A DNA stretch of 64,000 nucleotides from Candidatus Rhodoblastus alkanivorans (GCF_022760755.1 NZ_JAIVFP010000001.1:1133501-1197500); one strand, 5' to 3'; shown: positions 23,088-32,328, numbered from the stretch's first letter. Translations and numbers: made by a program. Notes: generated by a model from the sequence alone, not told the origin.

Positions 23088-23531
23088 ATGCTGACCAACA
23101 AGGGGAAATATGGGCTCAAGGCGATGGTTCATCTCGCCGGGCTCGAAGCGGGCGCGCTTGCGCAGGTCCAGGAAATGGCCGACGCCAATTCGATCCCGAA
23201 AAAATTCCTCGACCAGATTCTCTCCGAATTGCGCAATTCCGGGTTGGTGTTTTCGAAAAAGGGCAAGGGCGGCGGCTATGCTTTGGCGCGTTCGGCGAAT
23301 CAGATCACGGTTGGTCAGATCGTCCGGGTGCTCGACGGGCCGCTCGCGCCGATTCCCTGCGCCAGCGTCACCGCCTATCGCGCCTGCGACGATTGCGGCG
23401 ACGAGCGCGTCTGCACGGTGCGGCTGGTGATGGTCAAGGCCCGCAACGCCATTTCGGACGTGCTCGACAATCTGTCGCTCGCCGAAATGCGCGCCATGGG
23501 CGCGCTGCCGGAGACGCTCATTCAGATCTGA
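23088..23531 (+). CDS. Rrf2-family regulator with a four-cysteine cluster site
   Basis: A 147-residue transcription factor. The N-terminal winged helix (YGLKAMVHLAGL, IPKKFLDQILSELRNSGLVFSKKGKGGGYAL) is standard Rrf2. The C-terminal part has Cys at 91, 100, 103 and 109 (spacing C-x8-C-x2-C-x5-C), so it probably senses through an Fe-S cluster. The spacing differs from textbook IscR, and I do not assign IscR, NsrR or RirA. The upstream gap is AT-rich. Its 3' end overlaps the acyl-CoA ligase by ten bases, convergently. Confidence 0.88.
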   Translation: MLTNKGKYGLKAMVHLAGLEAGALAQVQEMADANSIPKKFLDQILSELRNSGLVFSKKGKGGGYALARSANQITVGQIVRVLDGPLAPIPCASVTAYRACDDCGDERVCTVRLVMVKARNAISDVLDNLSLAEMRAMGALPETLIQI

Positions 23532-25027
23532 GCGGGAGGCGCCCATATCTCGGGCAGAAGCCGCCGTGCGATTTTGCCGTTTTTCGTGCGCGGCAGGTCG
23601 CTCACGAAGACATATTTCTTGGGGTTCTTGTAGGCGGCGAGATGTTCGGCGCAATGGTTCCTGAGCACTGCTTCGTCCGGCGCGGCGCCGGGCGCGAGGA
23701 CGACAAAGGCGCAGATCACCGAGACATCCTCGCGGACCTTGCGTTCAACCGCCGCGACATCGGCCACCCCCGGCGCGTGGCTCAAGGAGGCTTCGACCTC
23801 GGCCGGCGAGACGCGATAGCCCTGGGCGTTCATGAGGTCGTCGGCGCGGCCATGCAGCCAGACATAGCCGTCGGCGTCGAGTTCGGCGACGTCGCCGCCG
23901 ACGAACCATGCGCCGCGAAAGACTTCCCGTTCTGCCTCCGGGCGGCGCCAATAGGAGAGCATCAGGCCGGGGTCGGAACGATGGACCGCGATCAGGCCGC
24001 GCTCGCCGGCGGGCAGCTGCCTCTCGCCGCCATCGAGCGGCAATATGGCGACGCGCCGGCCCGGCTGCGGCTTGCCGGGCGAGCCGGGGCGGGTCGGGAC
24101 GGTCGGGCCGCTTGAAATATAGGTCGAGATTTCGCTCATCCCGAGCGCTTCATAGAGCGGCTTGCCCGACTTTTCGCGCCATTGTTCCAGCAGGGCGGGC
24201 TTGAGCGCCTCGCCCGCGACAACCCCGTGGCGCAGACTCGCCAGAGTGTCCCGCGTGCAGGAGGCCTGGCGCAGCATCTGGCGATAGACGCCGGGCACGG
24301 CGGCGAAAATGCTCGCGGAAAAGCGCGCGATCAGCGTCGGCCAGACGCTCGCTTCGGCGGGCCCGTTGTAAAGGACCGCCGCCGCGCCCCTTGCGAAAGG
24401 GTCCATCAGGCCGACGCCGAGCGTATAGGTCCAGTTGATCGCGCCCGCATGCAGGACGATGTCGGATTCGGTCAGGCCGAGCCAATGGTCGAGCACGGGC
24501 GCGCGGCCGAGAATGACGCGCTGGGCGTGCAGCACGCCCTTGGGGCGGTCGGACGTGCCTGAGGTATAGATGAGATAGGCGGGGTCGTCCGGCGCCGTCG
24601 CGGCATAGGCGCGCGGCGGGAAGGCGGAGAGGCGTGCAAGTTCCTCATCGCCGATGATCCGCGTCCCTTGCACGGCAAGGCCGCCCGAACAGATCGCGGC
24701 GGCCGCGCCCGAATCGGCGGCGAGGAAATCGGCTTCGTCCTGTGTGAGTTGGGCGGAGGAGGGCAAAGCGACCAGACCGGCGGCGATCAGGGCGAAAAAG
24801 CTCAGGACATAGGCAAGATCGTTGCCGCGCCGGATCATGACCCGTGCGCCGGTCGGCAGGCCGAGCGACGACAGGCCCGCCGCGAGGCGGCGCACGGCGA
24901 GGTCGAACGCCTCGTAAGTCAGGCGCCTTTCACTCGTCCCGTCGGTGAGGATGAGCGCGGTTTTCGCCCCGCGGCGCGCGGCGTTTTCGGCGAGGCAGAA
25001 GCCGGCAAGATTGAAGCTTTCGGTCAT
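23522..25027 (-). CDS. AMP-dependent acyl-CoA synthetase/ligase
   Basis: A 501-residue ANL-superfamily enzyme that activates a carboxylic acid with ATP and transfers it to CoA. The P-loop signature YTSGTSDRPKGVLHAQR, the LGMSEIS adenine region, the HGRADDLMNAQGYRVSPAEVE hinge and the catalytic Lys in TKNGKIARR are present. Size and sequence are closest in feel to benzoate-CoA ligase relatives, but the acid is not assigned. The ATG at 25027 is chosen over a TTG at 25039. It is flanked by an Rrf2 regulator and a methyltransferase gene. Confidence 0.88.
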   Translation of the reverse strand: MTESFNLAGFCLAENAARRGAKTALILTDGTSERRLTYEAFDLAVRRLAAGLSSLGLPTGARVMIRRGNDLAYVLSFFALIAAGLVALPSSAQLTQDEADFLAADSGAAAAICSGGLAVQGTRIIGDEELARLSAFPPRAYAATAPDDPAYLIYTSGTSDRPKGVLHAQRVILGRAPVLDHWLGLTESDIVLHAGAINWTYTLGVGLMDPFARGAAAVLYNGPAEASVWPTLIARFSASIFAAVPGVYRQMLRQASCTRDTLASLRHGVVAGEALKPALLEQWREKSGKPLYEALGMSEISTYISSGPTVPTRPGSPGKPQPGRRVAILPLDGGERQLPAGERGLIAVHRSDPGLMLSYWRRPEAEREVFRGAWFVGGDVAELDADGYVWLHGRADDLMNAQGYRVSPAEVEASLSHAPGVADVAAVERKVREDVSVICAFVVLAPGAAPDEAVLRNHCAEHLAAYKNPKKYVFVSDLPRTKNGKIARRLLPEIWAPPAQI

Positions 25028-25116
25028 GGGCGGAAACAATCAGACCTTCATTGTCCTGTCACCTGATTTTCATAGGCAGACGCGGTTACGCGCAGGCGGT
25101 GAGGAAAGGAACGCCG

Positions 25117-25761
25117 ATGTCTCAATCGATGCAAGTCGAGAGTCTGAACGCCCGCAAGACCTATGAGCGCATCGCCTCGATTTATGACTTCCTCGACGCG
25201 CCTTATGAGATCGGCTGGAAGCGCGCCTTGCGCCGCCGCATGTTCGAGGGCCTGCGCGGCGCCGTTCTCGACGCCGGCTGCGGCACGGGGTGCAATTTCG
25301 TCGCTTATCCCGACGGCGTGAAAGCTTCCGGCTGCGACGCCAGCGCCGCCATGCTGGAGCGGGCGCGGACGCGGGCCGAAAAGCTCGGGCTTCTCGTCGA
25401 TCTGCGCCGCTCCGATCTCACCCGGCTCGACTGGCCGGACGATAGCTTTGACGGCGTCGTCGCCACTTTCGTCTTCGCCTGTATCGAGGATCACGAGCAG
25501 CTCGCCGCGCTCAAGGAATTGCACCGGGTCTGCAAGGCGGAGGGCGAAATCCGGATCGTCGATTACCGCCTCTCGCCGCGCCCTCTGGTGCGGGCTCGTC
25601 AAAAGCTGATGTCGAAATGGCTCAACGGCGCTTTCGCGGCGACCTATACGCCGACCACGGAAAACTATTTCGATGAGGCGGGCCTTGAAGTTATCGAGCA
25701 AAAATTCATCCGCAGCGACGTGCTCAAGATGATCCGCCTGCGTCCGCGCCAGCCGAGCTGA
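25117..25761 (+). CDS. class I SAM-dependent methyltransferase
   Basis: A 214-residue cytoplasmic methyltransferase. Motif I is VLDAGCGTGCNF, an acidic CDAS follows for ribose binding, and LDWPDDSFDGVVATFVF is the motif IV region. The N-terminus (YERIASIYDFLD) and spacing resemble the UbiE/phosphatidylethanolamine N-methyltransferase group; the substrate is not certain. A very good Shine-Dalgarno (GAGGAAAGGA) sets the start at 25117, against the longer reading from 25051. It converges on the diguanylate cyclase gene. Confidence 0.85.
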   Translation: MSQSMQVESLNARKTYERIASIYDFLDAPYEIGWKRALRRRMFEGLRGAVLDAGCGTGCNFVAYPDGVKASGCDASAAMLERARTRAEKLGLLVDLRRSDLTRLDWPDDSFDGVVATFVFACIEDHEQLAALKELHRVCKAEGEIRIVDYRLSPRPLVRARQKLMSKWLNGAFAATYTPTTENYFDEAGLEVIEQKFIRSDVLKMIRLRPRQPS

Positions 25762-25812
25762 ACGCTCGTGCGAAGCAGGTCCAAGAACGCGTTGCCTTTT
25801 CGGGCGGCGCGC

Positions 25813-26760
25813 TCAGACAGCGGCGCGCCGCCGGCTCTCGCGCCGCTCGCCGGCATGGCGGATGAGACTGGCGGATACTGAGCAGGGCCTTTCGTCGTCA
25901 TGGACCACGACACGGTCGCGCCCGCCGCGCTTGGCGGCGTAAAGCGCGCAATCGGCGCGGCGCAGAAGGTCGTCGATTTCCGCGCCAGGCTGGGCGACGG
26001 CGACGCCGAAGCTGCAGCTCAGGCGCAATGGCGTTCCATCGACGTCGATCTCGCACGAAGCTATCGCGCGGCGGAGGTCTTCCGCCACCGCCAAGGCGTG
26101 TTCCGGACTGCTTGCCGGCAGCAAGAGAACGAATTCCTCGCCGCCGAGACGGGCGGCGACGTCAGCCCGCCGGGCGAGATTTTCCGCGACGCTCTTCAGG
26201 GCCTTGTCGCCCCAGGCATGGCCGAATCGGTCGTTGACCGACTTGAAATGGTCGACGTCCGCCATGATCGCCGCGATCGGCGCCCCGCCCTCCTTGCAGA
26301 TTTTTATGGCGCGGTGGAAAAAGGCAGGGCGGTTCAGCAGGCCGGTCAGGCCGTCGCGCGTGGCCAGTTCCACCAGTTTCAGTTGCATCTGGTTGAAGCG
26401 TTCCGCGGAGCGCAGCCGCGCATACAGCTCGTTGGCGCAGAGCGGCAGTTGCATCACGTCGTCGGCGCCGCAATCGAGGGCCTCGACCACGCCTTCCGGC
26501 GACATCGGCCGCGACACCAGGCAGATATAGATCGGGCGTTCCGAACTCGCGAGAAGCCGCGCCTCCCAGCAAAGCTCGACGGCCTGCTCGGCTTTCTGGA
26601 GATCGAGGACGAGGAAGGCGTTTGTGGTCTGGTCGTCCCGCAGCTTTGTCAGCGCGCGCTCGCCCTCGGAGAAACGCAGGACGTCGTGGCCCCGCGTTTC
26701 AAGGATGGCGGCGATCGATTCTCTCGGCTCCCGATTGGCCGCCAGCAACACGACACGCAT
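25813..26760 (-). CDS. diguanylate cyclase with receiver-like N-terminus
   Basis: A 315-residue protein with an N-terminal receiver-like domain (Asp in FLVLDLQ near residue 52, GADDVMQLPL in place of the usual Lys region) and a C-terminal GGDEF domain. The active-site motif reads GGEEF, and the inhibitory I-site RRAD lies exactly five residues upstream, so an active, product-inhibited cyclase is expected. The ATG at 26760 is chosen; the upstream extension is proline- and arginine-rich. It is divergent from flgE, so its c-di-GMP may affect motility (inference). A phospho-acceptor function is doubtful because the acidic pair and Lys are degenerate. Confidence 0.88.
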   Translation of the reverse strand: MRVVLLAANREPRESIAAILETRGHDVLRFSEGERALTKLRDDQTTNAFLVLDLQKAEQAVELCWEARLLASSERPIYICLVSRPMSPEGVVEALDCGADDVMQLPLCANELYARLRSAERFNQMQLKLVELATRDGLTGLLNRPAFFHRAIKICKEGGAPIAAIMADVDHFKSVNDRFGHAWGDKALKSVAENLARRADVAARLGGEEFVLLLPASSPEHALAVAEDLRRAIASCEIDVDGTPLRLSCSFGVAVAQPGAEIDDLLRRADCALYAAKRGGRDRVVVHDDERPCSVSASLIRHAGERRESRRRAAV

Positions 26761-26859
26761 TCTTCCGTCTCCCCCAGGGCCAACACGCGGCCGCCGGCGC
26801 CCTTGCAACCATAGGTGGAAAGCGTGAGCTCTAGGTTAACCGGACCGTCTTCGCCCGGC

Positions 26860-26875
26860 GACAGCTTCGCGCAAG
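26860..26875 (+). promoter_or_regulatory. flagellar regulon motif upstream of flgE
   Basis: GACAGCTTCGCGCAAG matches GNCAGYY-N4-GCAAG and ends 44 bases before flgE. One of five exact copies upstream of flagellar units. Confidence 0.6.
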
Positions 26876-26919
26876 GCAGCACGCGCATTTTTCGCTGAAC
26901 GCGATCCCGGAGAAGCACG

Positions 26920-28182
26920 ATGGGTCTTTACGACGCCATGAACGCCAGCGTGACGGGCATGTCTGCCCAGTCGAACCATCTGACCAATATCGGCCAGAAC
27001 ATTTCGAATTCCAGCACGGTGGGCTACAAGCAGGCAGACACGGAATTTTCCACCATGGTCGACCAGGCCGGCGTCGGCCAAACCGCGGCCGGCGGCGTGA
27101 TCGCCAGCACGCGCCTCGATATCGCCCAGCAGGGCACGCTGACCGGCGCCACTTCAGCGACCGATCTCGCCGTCAGCGGCAGTGGCTTTTTCGTGGTCTC
27201 CAACGCCGCGGGCCAGCAGTTCCTGACCCGCGCCGGCTCCTTTGTCGCCGACAAGGACGGCAATCTCGTCAATGCGGCGGGCTATTATCTCAATGGCTAC
27301 AGCCTCGCCAACGGAACGCCGACCATGGCGGCCAATTCGCTGTCCGGCATGCAGATCGTCAATGTCAATTCCGCCACTTTGTCGGCGACCCCGACGACGA
27401 GCGGAACCCTGACCGCCAATCTGCCCTCCGCGGATTCGACCATCGCGGCCGCCGACCTGCCCTCGGCCAACAGCTCGTCCTCGACCTATGACGAGAAGAC
27501 ATCGATGGTCATGTACGACAACCTCGGCGCCTCGCACACCATCGACGTCTATTTCGCCCAGACCGCGTCGGGAACCTGGGAAGCCTCGGCCTACGACCAT
27601 TCGGCGGCAAGCTCAACCGGAGGTTTCCCATATAGTTCCGCGGCGCTGGCGACCACGACGCTGAGCTTCGACTCGAGCAACGGCCATCTGACGTCGGGCA
27701 GCGCCAACAGTCTTTCCATTCCTGTGCCGAGCGGCGCGAACATGACGCTCGACCTTTCCGGCATGACCCAGCTCGCCGGCTCGTTCGCGGTCTCCACCGC
27801 GACGGTCAACGGCAACGCAGCCGCCTCGATAAGCTCGGTCACCATCGGCACGGACGGCGCCTTGTCGTACGACCTCACGAACGGCTCGATCGTCTCGGCT
27901 TACAAGATCCCGCTAGCGTCGGTGGCGAGCCCGGACAATCTGGAGGCGTTATCCGGCAACGTCTATTCGCCGAATATCCTTTCCGGTCAGGCTTCGGTGG
28001 GCACGGCGGGCACGGGAGGGCTGGGAACGATCCAGTCGAACGAGCTCGAGGAATCCACGGTCGATATTGCGACGGAACTGACCAACATGATCGTCGCCCA
28101 GCGCGGCTATCAGGCCAATGCGCAAATGTTCAAGACAGGCGCCGACCTGATGAACACACTGATCCAGATGAACCTGACGTAA
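26920..28182 (+). CDS. flgE: flagellar hook protein FlgE
   Basis: FlgE forms the flagellar hook, exported by the flagellar type III system. The 420-residue protein has the N-terminal rod/hook motif (MNASVTGMSAQSNHLTNIGQNISNSSTVGYKQ), a central Ser/Thr-rich variable domain and the C-terminal coiled-coil motif (ELTNMIVAQRGYQANAQMFKTGADLMNTLIQM). Length is typical for rhizobial FlgE. GGAG lies upstream of the ATG. It is first in a rightward hook and junction operon. Confidence 0.97.
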   Translation: MGLYDAMNASVTGMSAQSNHLTNIGQNISNSSTVGYKQADTEFSTMVDQAGVGQTAAGGVIASTRLDIAQQGTLTGATSATDLAVSGSGFFVVSNAAGQQFLTRAGSFVADKDGNLVNAAGYYLNGYSLANGTPTMAANSLSGMQIVNVNSATLSATPTTSGTLTANLPSADSTIAAADLPSANSSSSTYDEKTSMVMYDNLGASHTIDVYFAQTASGTWEASAYDHSAASSTGGFPYSSAALATTTLSFDSSNGHLTSGSANSLSIPVPSGANMTLDLSGMTQLAGSFAVSTATVNGNAAASISSVTIGTDGALSYDLTNGSIVSAYKIPLASVASPDNLEALSGNVYSPNILSGQASVGTAGTGGLGTIQSNELEESTVDIATELTNMIVAQRGYQANAQMFKTGADLMNTLIQMNLT

Positions 28183-28213
28183 CAAGAGATCGCCGCAAAA
28201 GAGGATCGCCAAG

Positions 28214-29698
28214 ATGGGCCTCTCGAACGCCTGGGATGTCGCCACGACCTCGCTCGCGACCAATGCGGGCCTGACCTCGATCGTCTCGCGCAACATTTCC
28301 AATGCGCAGAACACGGCCGGCTATGTCTCGACCAAGGTCGCCAATCTCGTCACCGGGTCGAATGGCGCGGCGACGATCGCTTCGATCAGCGATCTCGCCA
28401 ACGCGACCTTGTTCAACTCCATGCTTTCGAGCACATCGGCGAACGCCTCGGCCCAGGCGCTCTCCACCGGCGTGACCCAGTTGCAGCAGACGGTGAGCGA
28501 CGCGACCACGACGAGCGACTCAAGCACCGCCGCGCAATCGCCGTCCACGCTGCTGCAGTCCCTGTCCACGGCGCTGCAAACTTATTCGTCCTCGCCCGGC
28601 AGCGCCTCGGCCGCGAGCGCCGTGCTGACGGCGGCGCAGAGTCTCGCTAGCGGCCTCAATTCGGCGAGCGCGACGGTCGCGAGCGTGCGCGAGACGGCGG
28701 ACCAGGACATGGTCAATTCCGTCTCGACGGTCAATTCGCTGCTCGCCCAGTTCCAGGACGTCAACAATAGGATCGTGAAAGGGACCGCGACCGGCTCCGA
28801 CATTTCCAACGCGCTCGACCAGCGCAACACGATTTTGCAGAGCCTCTCGCAACAGATTGGCATCACGACGACAACCGGCTCGAACGGCTCGATGTCGATC
28901 TATACCGACAGCGGCGCGACATTGTTCGACGTGTCCCCGCGCAGCGTGACCATGACGCCGACGACGACTTATACCGCTTCGACGACCGGGGCGGCCGTCT
29001 ATGTGGACGGCGTTCCGGTGACGGGCGCAAACGCTGTCATGCCGATCCAGTCGGGCGCGCTCGCCGGCTATGCAAACCTGCGCGACAATGTCGCACCCCA
29101 ATATCAGGCGCAGCTCGATTCCATCGCCGGCGGCCTCGTCAACGCCTTCGCCGAGACCAATAGCTCCACCGGCGCGCAGGCTCCGGGTCTGTTCACTTAT
29201 GCGGGCGCGACCGGCGTTCCCGGCTCGTCGCGGGTTTCCGGCCTCGCCGGCGAAATCGAGGTTTCGAGCGCGGTCGATCCATCGCAGGGCGGCTCGCTCG
29301 GTCTGATCCGCGACGGTGGGATCAACGGTTTGGGCTATGTCCAGAACTCGACCGGCGCCTCGGGCTACAGCGCGGTGATTCAGGGAGACATTGCGGCGCT
29401 GAGCGCGACGACCGCTTTTCCTTCCGCCGGCGGGCTCTCGACCTCGACCAGCCTGAGCGATTACGCCGCCAATTCGGCGAGCTGGCTCGACGGCGAATAT
29501 CAAACCGCAAGCAGCCAGGCGACCTATCAGTCGACCTTGCAGACCCAGGCGTCGCAAGCACTCTCCAACGCCATTGGCGTCAATATCGACACGCAAATGT
29601 CGAAAATGCTCGATCTCGAAAACTCCTATCAGGCGTCGGCCAAATTGATTTCGACCATCAATACGATGTTCGGCGCCCTCTTGCAGGCGGTGGCGTGA
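28214..29698 (+). CDS. flgK: hook-filament junction protein FlgK
   Basis: FlgK (HAP1) is the first hook-associated protein joining hook to filament. The 494-residue protein begins MGLSNAWDVATTSL with NISNAQNTAGYVSTKVAN, and ends with IDTQMSKMLDLENSYQASAKLISTINTMFGALL, the usual axial-protein terminal helices. GAGGA lies eight bases before the ATG. It follows flgE by 31 bases and flgL starts one base after its stop. Confidence 0.95.
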   Translation: MGLSNAWDVATTSLATNAGLTSIVSRNISNAQNTAGYVSTKVANLVTGSNGAATIASISDLANATLFNSMLSSTSANASAQALSTGVTQLQQTVSDATTTSDSSTAAQSPSTLLQSLSTALQTYSSSPGSASAASAVLTAAQSLASGLNSASATVASVRETADQDMVNSVSTVNSLLAQFQDVNNRIVKGTATGSDISNALDQRNTILQSLSQQIGITTTTGSNGSMSIYTDSGATLFDVSPRSVTMTPTTTYTASTTGAAVYVDGVPVTGANAVMPIQSGALAGYANLRDNVAPQYQAQLDSIAGGLVNAFAETNSSTGAQAPGLFTYAGATGVPGSSRVSGLAGEIEVSSAVDPSQGGSLGLIRDGGINGLGYVQNSTGASGYSAVIQGDIAALSATTAFPSAGGLSTSTSLSDYAANSASWLDGEYQTASSQATYQSTLQTQASQALSNAIGVNIDTQMSKMLDLENSYQASAKLISTINTMFGALLQAVA

Positions 29699-29699
29699 C

Positions 29700-30758
29700 A
29701 TGAGTCTGAATGCGGTGTCCTCGGCGACCCTTTCCTCGATCCTCCAGAATACGGTTTCGCGCATCCAGTCGCAGTTGACGACCAGCGAGATCGAAAATTC
29801 GACCGGCAAACTTGCCGACATCGGACTGACGCTCGGCGCCGATTCCGGCCAGGATATCGCCCTGCATCAGCAGATGGCCGATTTGACGGCGATTTCGAAT
29901 TCCAACGCCGTGGTCACGGCCCAGCTTGGGGGCGCCGCGAACGCTTTGACCAGCCTGCAAAGCACGGCTTCGACCATGCTGTCCGCCTTCGTCGACGGCG
30001 CGTCGGGAACGGCGAACAGCATTGGCGCCGCCGGCTTGCAGCAGCAGGCGTCAGGCGCTTTGCAGACCTTCGCGTCGCTGATGAATTCGGACGTCGGCGG
30101 GGTTTATGTCTTTGGTGGAATCAACAGCGGCGTCGCGCCGATCGCCGCCTATTCCCAGACTCCCCCGAGCATGGCGCAAAATGCGGTGGAGACCGCGTTT
30201 CAGAATTATTTCGGCTTCGCAATCTCGTCATCGAATGTGAATTCGATCACCGGGACGCAGATGCAGACTTTTCTCACCAATCAATTCGCCGCTCTGTTCA
30301 GCGGGTCGAATTGGACGTCGGACTGGTCGTCCGCCAGCGACACGGCCGCGACCAACCGCATCGGCGCCAACCAGACCGTGACGACCTCCGTCAGCGGCAA
30401 TGATCCGGCGTTCCAGAACATGGCGGAAGCCCTGACCATGGTCAGCGCCTTCGGCGGGCTCAACCTTTCCTCCGACGCTTATTCGACCCTCATGAGCACG
30501 GCGCAATCGGTGATGAACAGCGCAAACAACGGCCTGATCTCGGCTAGCACGGCGGTCGGGACGATGGAGAACCAGGTGACCGAGGCGAACAGCGCGATCA
30601 ACCTGCAGCAAAACGTGCTGACCACGCAGATCAACGCGGCCGAGACGGTCAACGCCTATGATGTGGCGACCCAGGTGAGCAATCTCTCGACCCAATTGCA
30701 GACGGCCTATTCGCTCACGTCGCAGATCCACAAGCTGAGCCTCGTCAATTTTCTTTAG
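29700..30758 (+). CDS. flgL: hook-filament junction protein FlgL
   Basis: FlgL (HAP3) is the second junction protein, related to flagellin. The 352-residue protein has a flagellin-like N-terminal helix (SATLSSILQNTVSRIQSQLTTSEIENSTGK), the DVGGVYVFGGINSG segment typical of FlgL, and a C-terminal helix (VATQVSNLSTQLQTAYSLTSQIHKLSLVNFL). It lies between flgK and flaF as in Sinorhizobium-type clusters. Confidence 0.93.
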   Translation: MSLNAVSSATLSSILQNTVSRIQSQLTTSEIENSTGKLADIGLTLGADSGQDIALHQQMADLTAISNSNAVVTAQLGGAANALTSLQSTASTMLSAFVDGASGTANSIGAAGLQQQASGALQTFASLMNSDVGGVYVFGGINSGVAPIAAYSQTPPSMAQNAVETAFQNYFGFAISSSNVNSITGTQMQTFLTNQFAALFSGSNWTSDWSSASDTAATNRIGANQTVTTSVSGNDPAFQNMAEALTMVSAFGGLNLSSDAYSTLMSTAQSVMNSANNGLISASTAVGTMENQVTEANSAINLQQNVLTTQINAAETVNAYDVATQVSNLSTQLQTAYSLTSQIHKLSLVNFL

Positions 30759-30781
30759 CCTGAAACCTGCGAGACTGCCGA

Positions 30782-31129
30782 ATGTACCAGTTCACCTATG
30801 CAGAAGTTGTCGACGATTCGCCTCAAGACATGCGCGAGCGCGAGCGCGACGCTCTGGCGCGCTGCATCGACATGCTGGAGGCCGCGGAGAAAGCCGGGCC
30901 GCAATCCGCCGAAGCGCGCGACGCACTTACTTTTCTGCGCCGCCTGTGGTCGATCTTCATCGAGGATCTGAGCAGCGAGGGCAATGATCTGCCGAGGGAC
31001 CTCCGCGTCCAGCTCATTTCCATCGGTATCTGGACTCTGAAAGAGATCGAGCGGCTGCGCAGCGGCGCGAAGCAGAGCTTCGGCGATCTCATCGAGATCA
31101 ACGCGATCATTCGCGACGGACTGGCGTGA
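30782..31129 (+). CDS. flaF: flagellar biosynthesis regulator FlaF
   Basis: FlaF is an alphaproteobacterial flagellin secretion and regulation factor that works against FlbT. The 115-residue protein matches the family throughout, with RERERDALARCIDML at the N-terminus and LRVQLISIGIWTLKEIERL in the middle. It is soluble and alpha-helical. It sits directly before flbT, eight bases apart, as in other Rhizobiales and Caulobacter. Confidence 0.95.
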   Translation: MYQFTYAEVVDDSPQDMRERERDALARCIDMLEAAEKAGPQSAEARDALTFLRRLWSIFIEDLSSEGNDLPRDLRVQLISIGIWTLKEIERLRSGAKQSFGDLIEINAIIRDGLA

Positions 31130-31136
31130 GGCGGTC

Positions 31137-31541
31137 ATGCTGTTGAAACTGCGGGCCGGCGAGAAGCTTTACATCAACGGCGCCGTCATCAGGGTCGAGC
31201 GGAAGGCGACGATCGAATTGCTCAACGACGCGACCTTTCTGCTCGAGGCGCATGTCATCCAGCCGGATGAGGCGAGCACGCCATTGCGCCAGCTTTATTT
31301 CACGCTGCAAACGGAGCTGATGGATCGCGACGCGGCGCCAATTGCGCGAAAGATGTTCAAAACCATGCTGGCGGACACCAGCGCGGCTTTTGGCCCCGGC
31401 GCCGTGGCGGAGGGTTTGCGCGAGGCGCAGGCTTTGGCCGAATCGGGCCGCATATTCGAAGCCCTCAAGGCCATTCGGGCGCTTTATCCGCGCGAGGCCG
31501 AATTGCTCACAGGAGCGCCGCAAACAAACGCCGCCGCCTGA
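31137..31541 (+). CDS. flbT: flagellin post-transcriptional regulator FlbT
   Basis: FlbT binds the 5' leader of flagellin mRNA and limits its translation until the hook is done, in the Caulobacter model. The 134-residue protein begins LLKLRAGEKLYINGAVIRVERKATIELLNDATFLLE, characteristic of the family. The flagellin gene at 59730 has a 176-base upstream gap that could hold the target leader. It is co-oriented with and next to flaF and flgD. Confidence 0.96.
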   Translation: MLLKLRAGEKLYINGAVIRVERKATIELLNDATFLLEAHVIQPDEASTPLRQLYFTLQTELMDRDAAPIARKMFKTMLADTSAAFGPGAVAEGLREAQALAESGRIFEALKAIRALYPREAELLTGAPQTNAAA

Positions 31542-31554
31542 AAAGGATCAAACC

Positions 31555-31959
31555 ATGACCGTGTCTTCCGTCACCGCGACGACCCCGACCGCCACCATCA
31601 GCGCCAACAGCACTGCCGCGCAGGCGGCGACTATCAATTACAACGAATTCCTCCAGCTGCTCGTCACCGAATTGCAGAACCAGGATCCGACCAATCCGAT
31701 GGACCCGACGCAGCAGGTCTCGCAGCTTGCGTCCTTCTCGTCGGTCGAGCAGCAGGTGCAGACCAATTCGACGCTGACTTCACTGTTGAACAATTCCTAT
31801 ATTTCACAGGCTGAAGCCGCGATCGGAAAAACGGCGACATCGGCGGACGGCTCGGTCAGCGGGACGATTTCCTCCGTCTCGATCAGTTCCTCCGGTGCGA
31901 CAGCGACGCTGACGGACGGCAATACTTTGTCGCTCGGCACGGGCGTAACGATCTCCTGA
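31555..31959 (+). CDS. flgD: flagellar hook capping protein FlgD (short form)
   Basis: FlgD caps the growing hook. The conserved N-terminal segment YNEFLQLLVTELQNQDPTNPMDP and QLASFSSVEQQVQTNSTL are present. At 134 residues it lacks most of the C-terminal Tudor/Fn3 domains of the enteric protein; short FlgD forms are usual in rhizobia. The ATG at 31555 is preceded by AAAAGGA. The reading from 31342 overlaps flbT and is rejected as a start. Confidence 0.93.
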   Translation: MTVSSVTATTPTATISANSTAAQAATINYNEFLQLLVTELQNQDPTNPMDPTQQVSQLASFSSVEQQVQTNSTLTSLLNNSYISQAEAAIGKTATSADGSVSGTISSVSISSSGATATLTDGNTLSLGTGVTIS

Positions 31960-31992
31960 CGCCGCACTCCTCGTCCTGAAAGCAATCCCGCC

Positions 31993-32259
31993 ATGAACGA
32001 GGCTGACGCGCTCGATCTGCTTCACGCCTCGATCTGGACGATCCTTGTCGCCGCGGGTCCGGCGGTGGCCGCGGCCATGGTCGTCGGCATAGCCATCGCC
32101 TTGTTTCAGGCCCTGACCCAGATCCAGGAAGCGACCCTGACCTTCGTTCCCAAGATCATCGCCGTCCTCCTCACCCTGGCCTTGACGGGCGCCTTCATGG
32201 GCGCGCAAATTCACACTTTCGCCGAGCAGGTTTACGGGCGGGTGGAAAAAGGCTTCTGA
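31993..32259 (+). CDS. fliQ: flagellar export apparatus protein FliQ
   Basis: An 88-residue inner-membrane component of the flagellar type III export gate. It has two hydrophobic helices (about residues 14-41 and 51-75) with the family sequence GIAIALFQALTQIQEATLTFVPKIIAV between and across them. It sits between flgD and flhA, with 69 bases before flhA that hold a flagellar regulon motif. Confidence 0.96.
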   Translation: MNEADALDLLHASIWTILVAAGPAVAAAMVVGIAIALFQALTQIQEATLTFVPKIIAVLLTLALTGAFMGAQIHTFAEQVYGRVEKGF

Positions 32260-32268
32260 ACGCCGAGG

Positions 32269-32284
32269 GGCAGTCTGACGCAAG
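32269..32284 (+). promoter_or_regulatory. flagellar regulon motif upstream of flhA
   Basis: GGCAGTCTGACGCAAG matches GNCAGYY-N4-GCAAG and ends 44 bases before flhA, the same distance as at flgE. It is followed by CTTGCG, making a small local dyad. Confidence 0.58.
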
Positions 32285-32328
32285 CTTGCGCCGCCAATCT
32301 CCATCGAGACGAAACGGCGGCGCCCATC

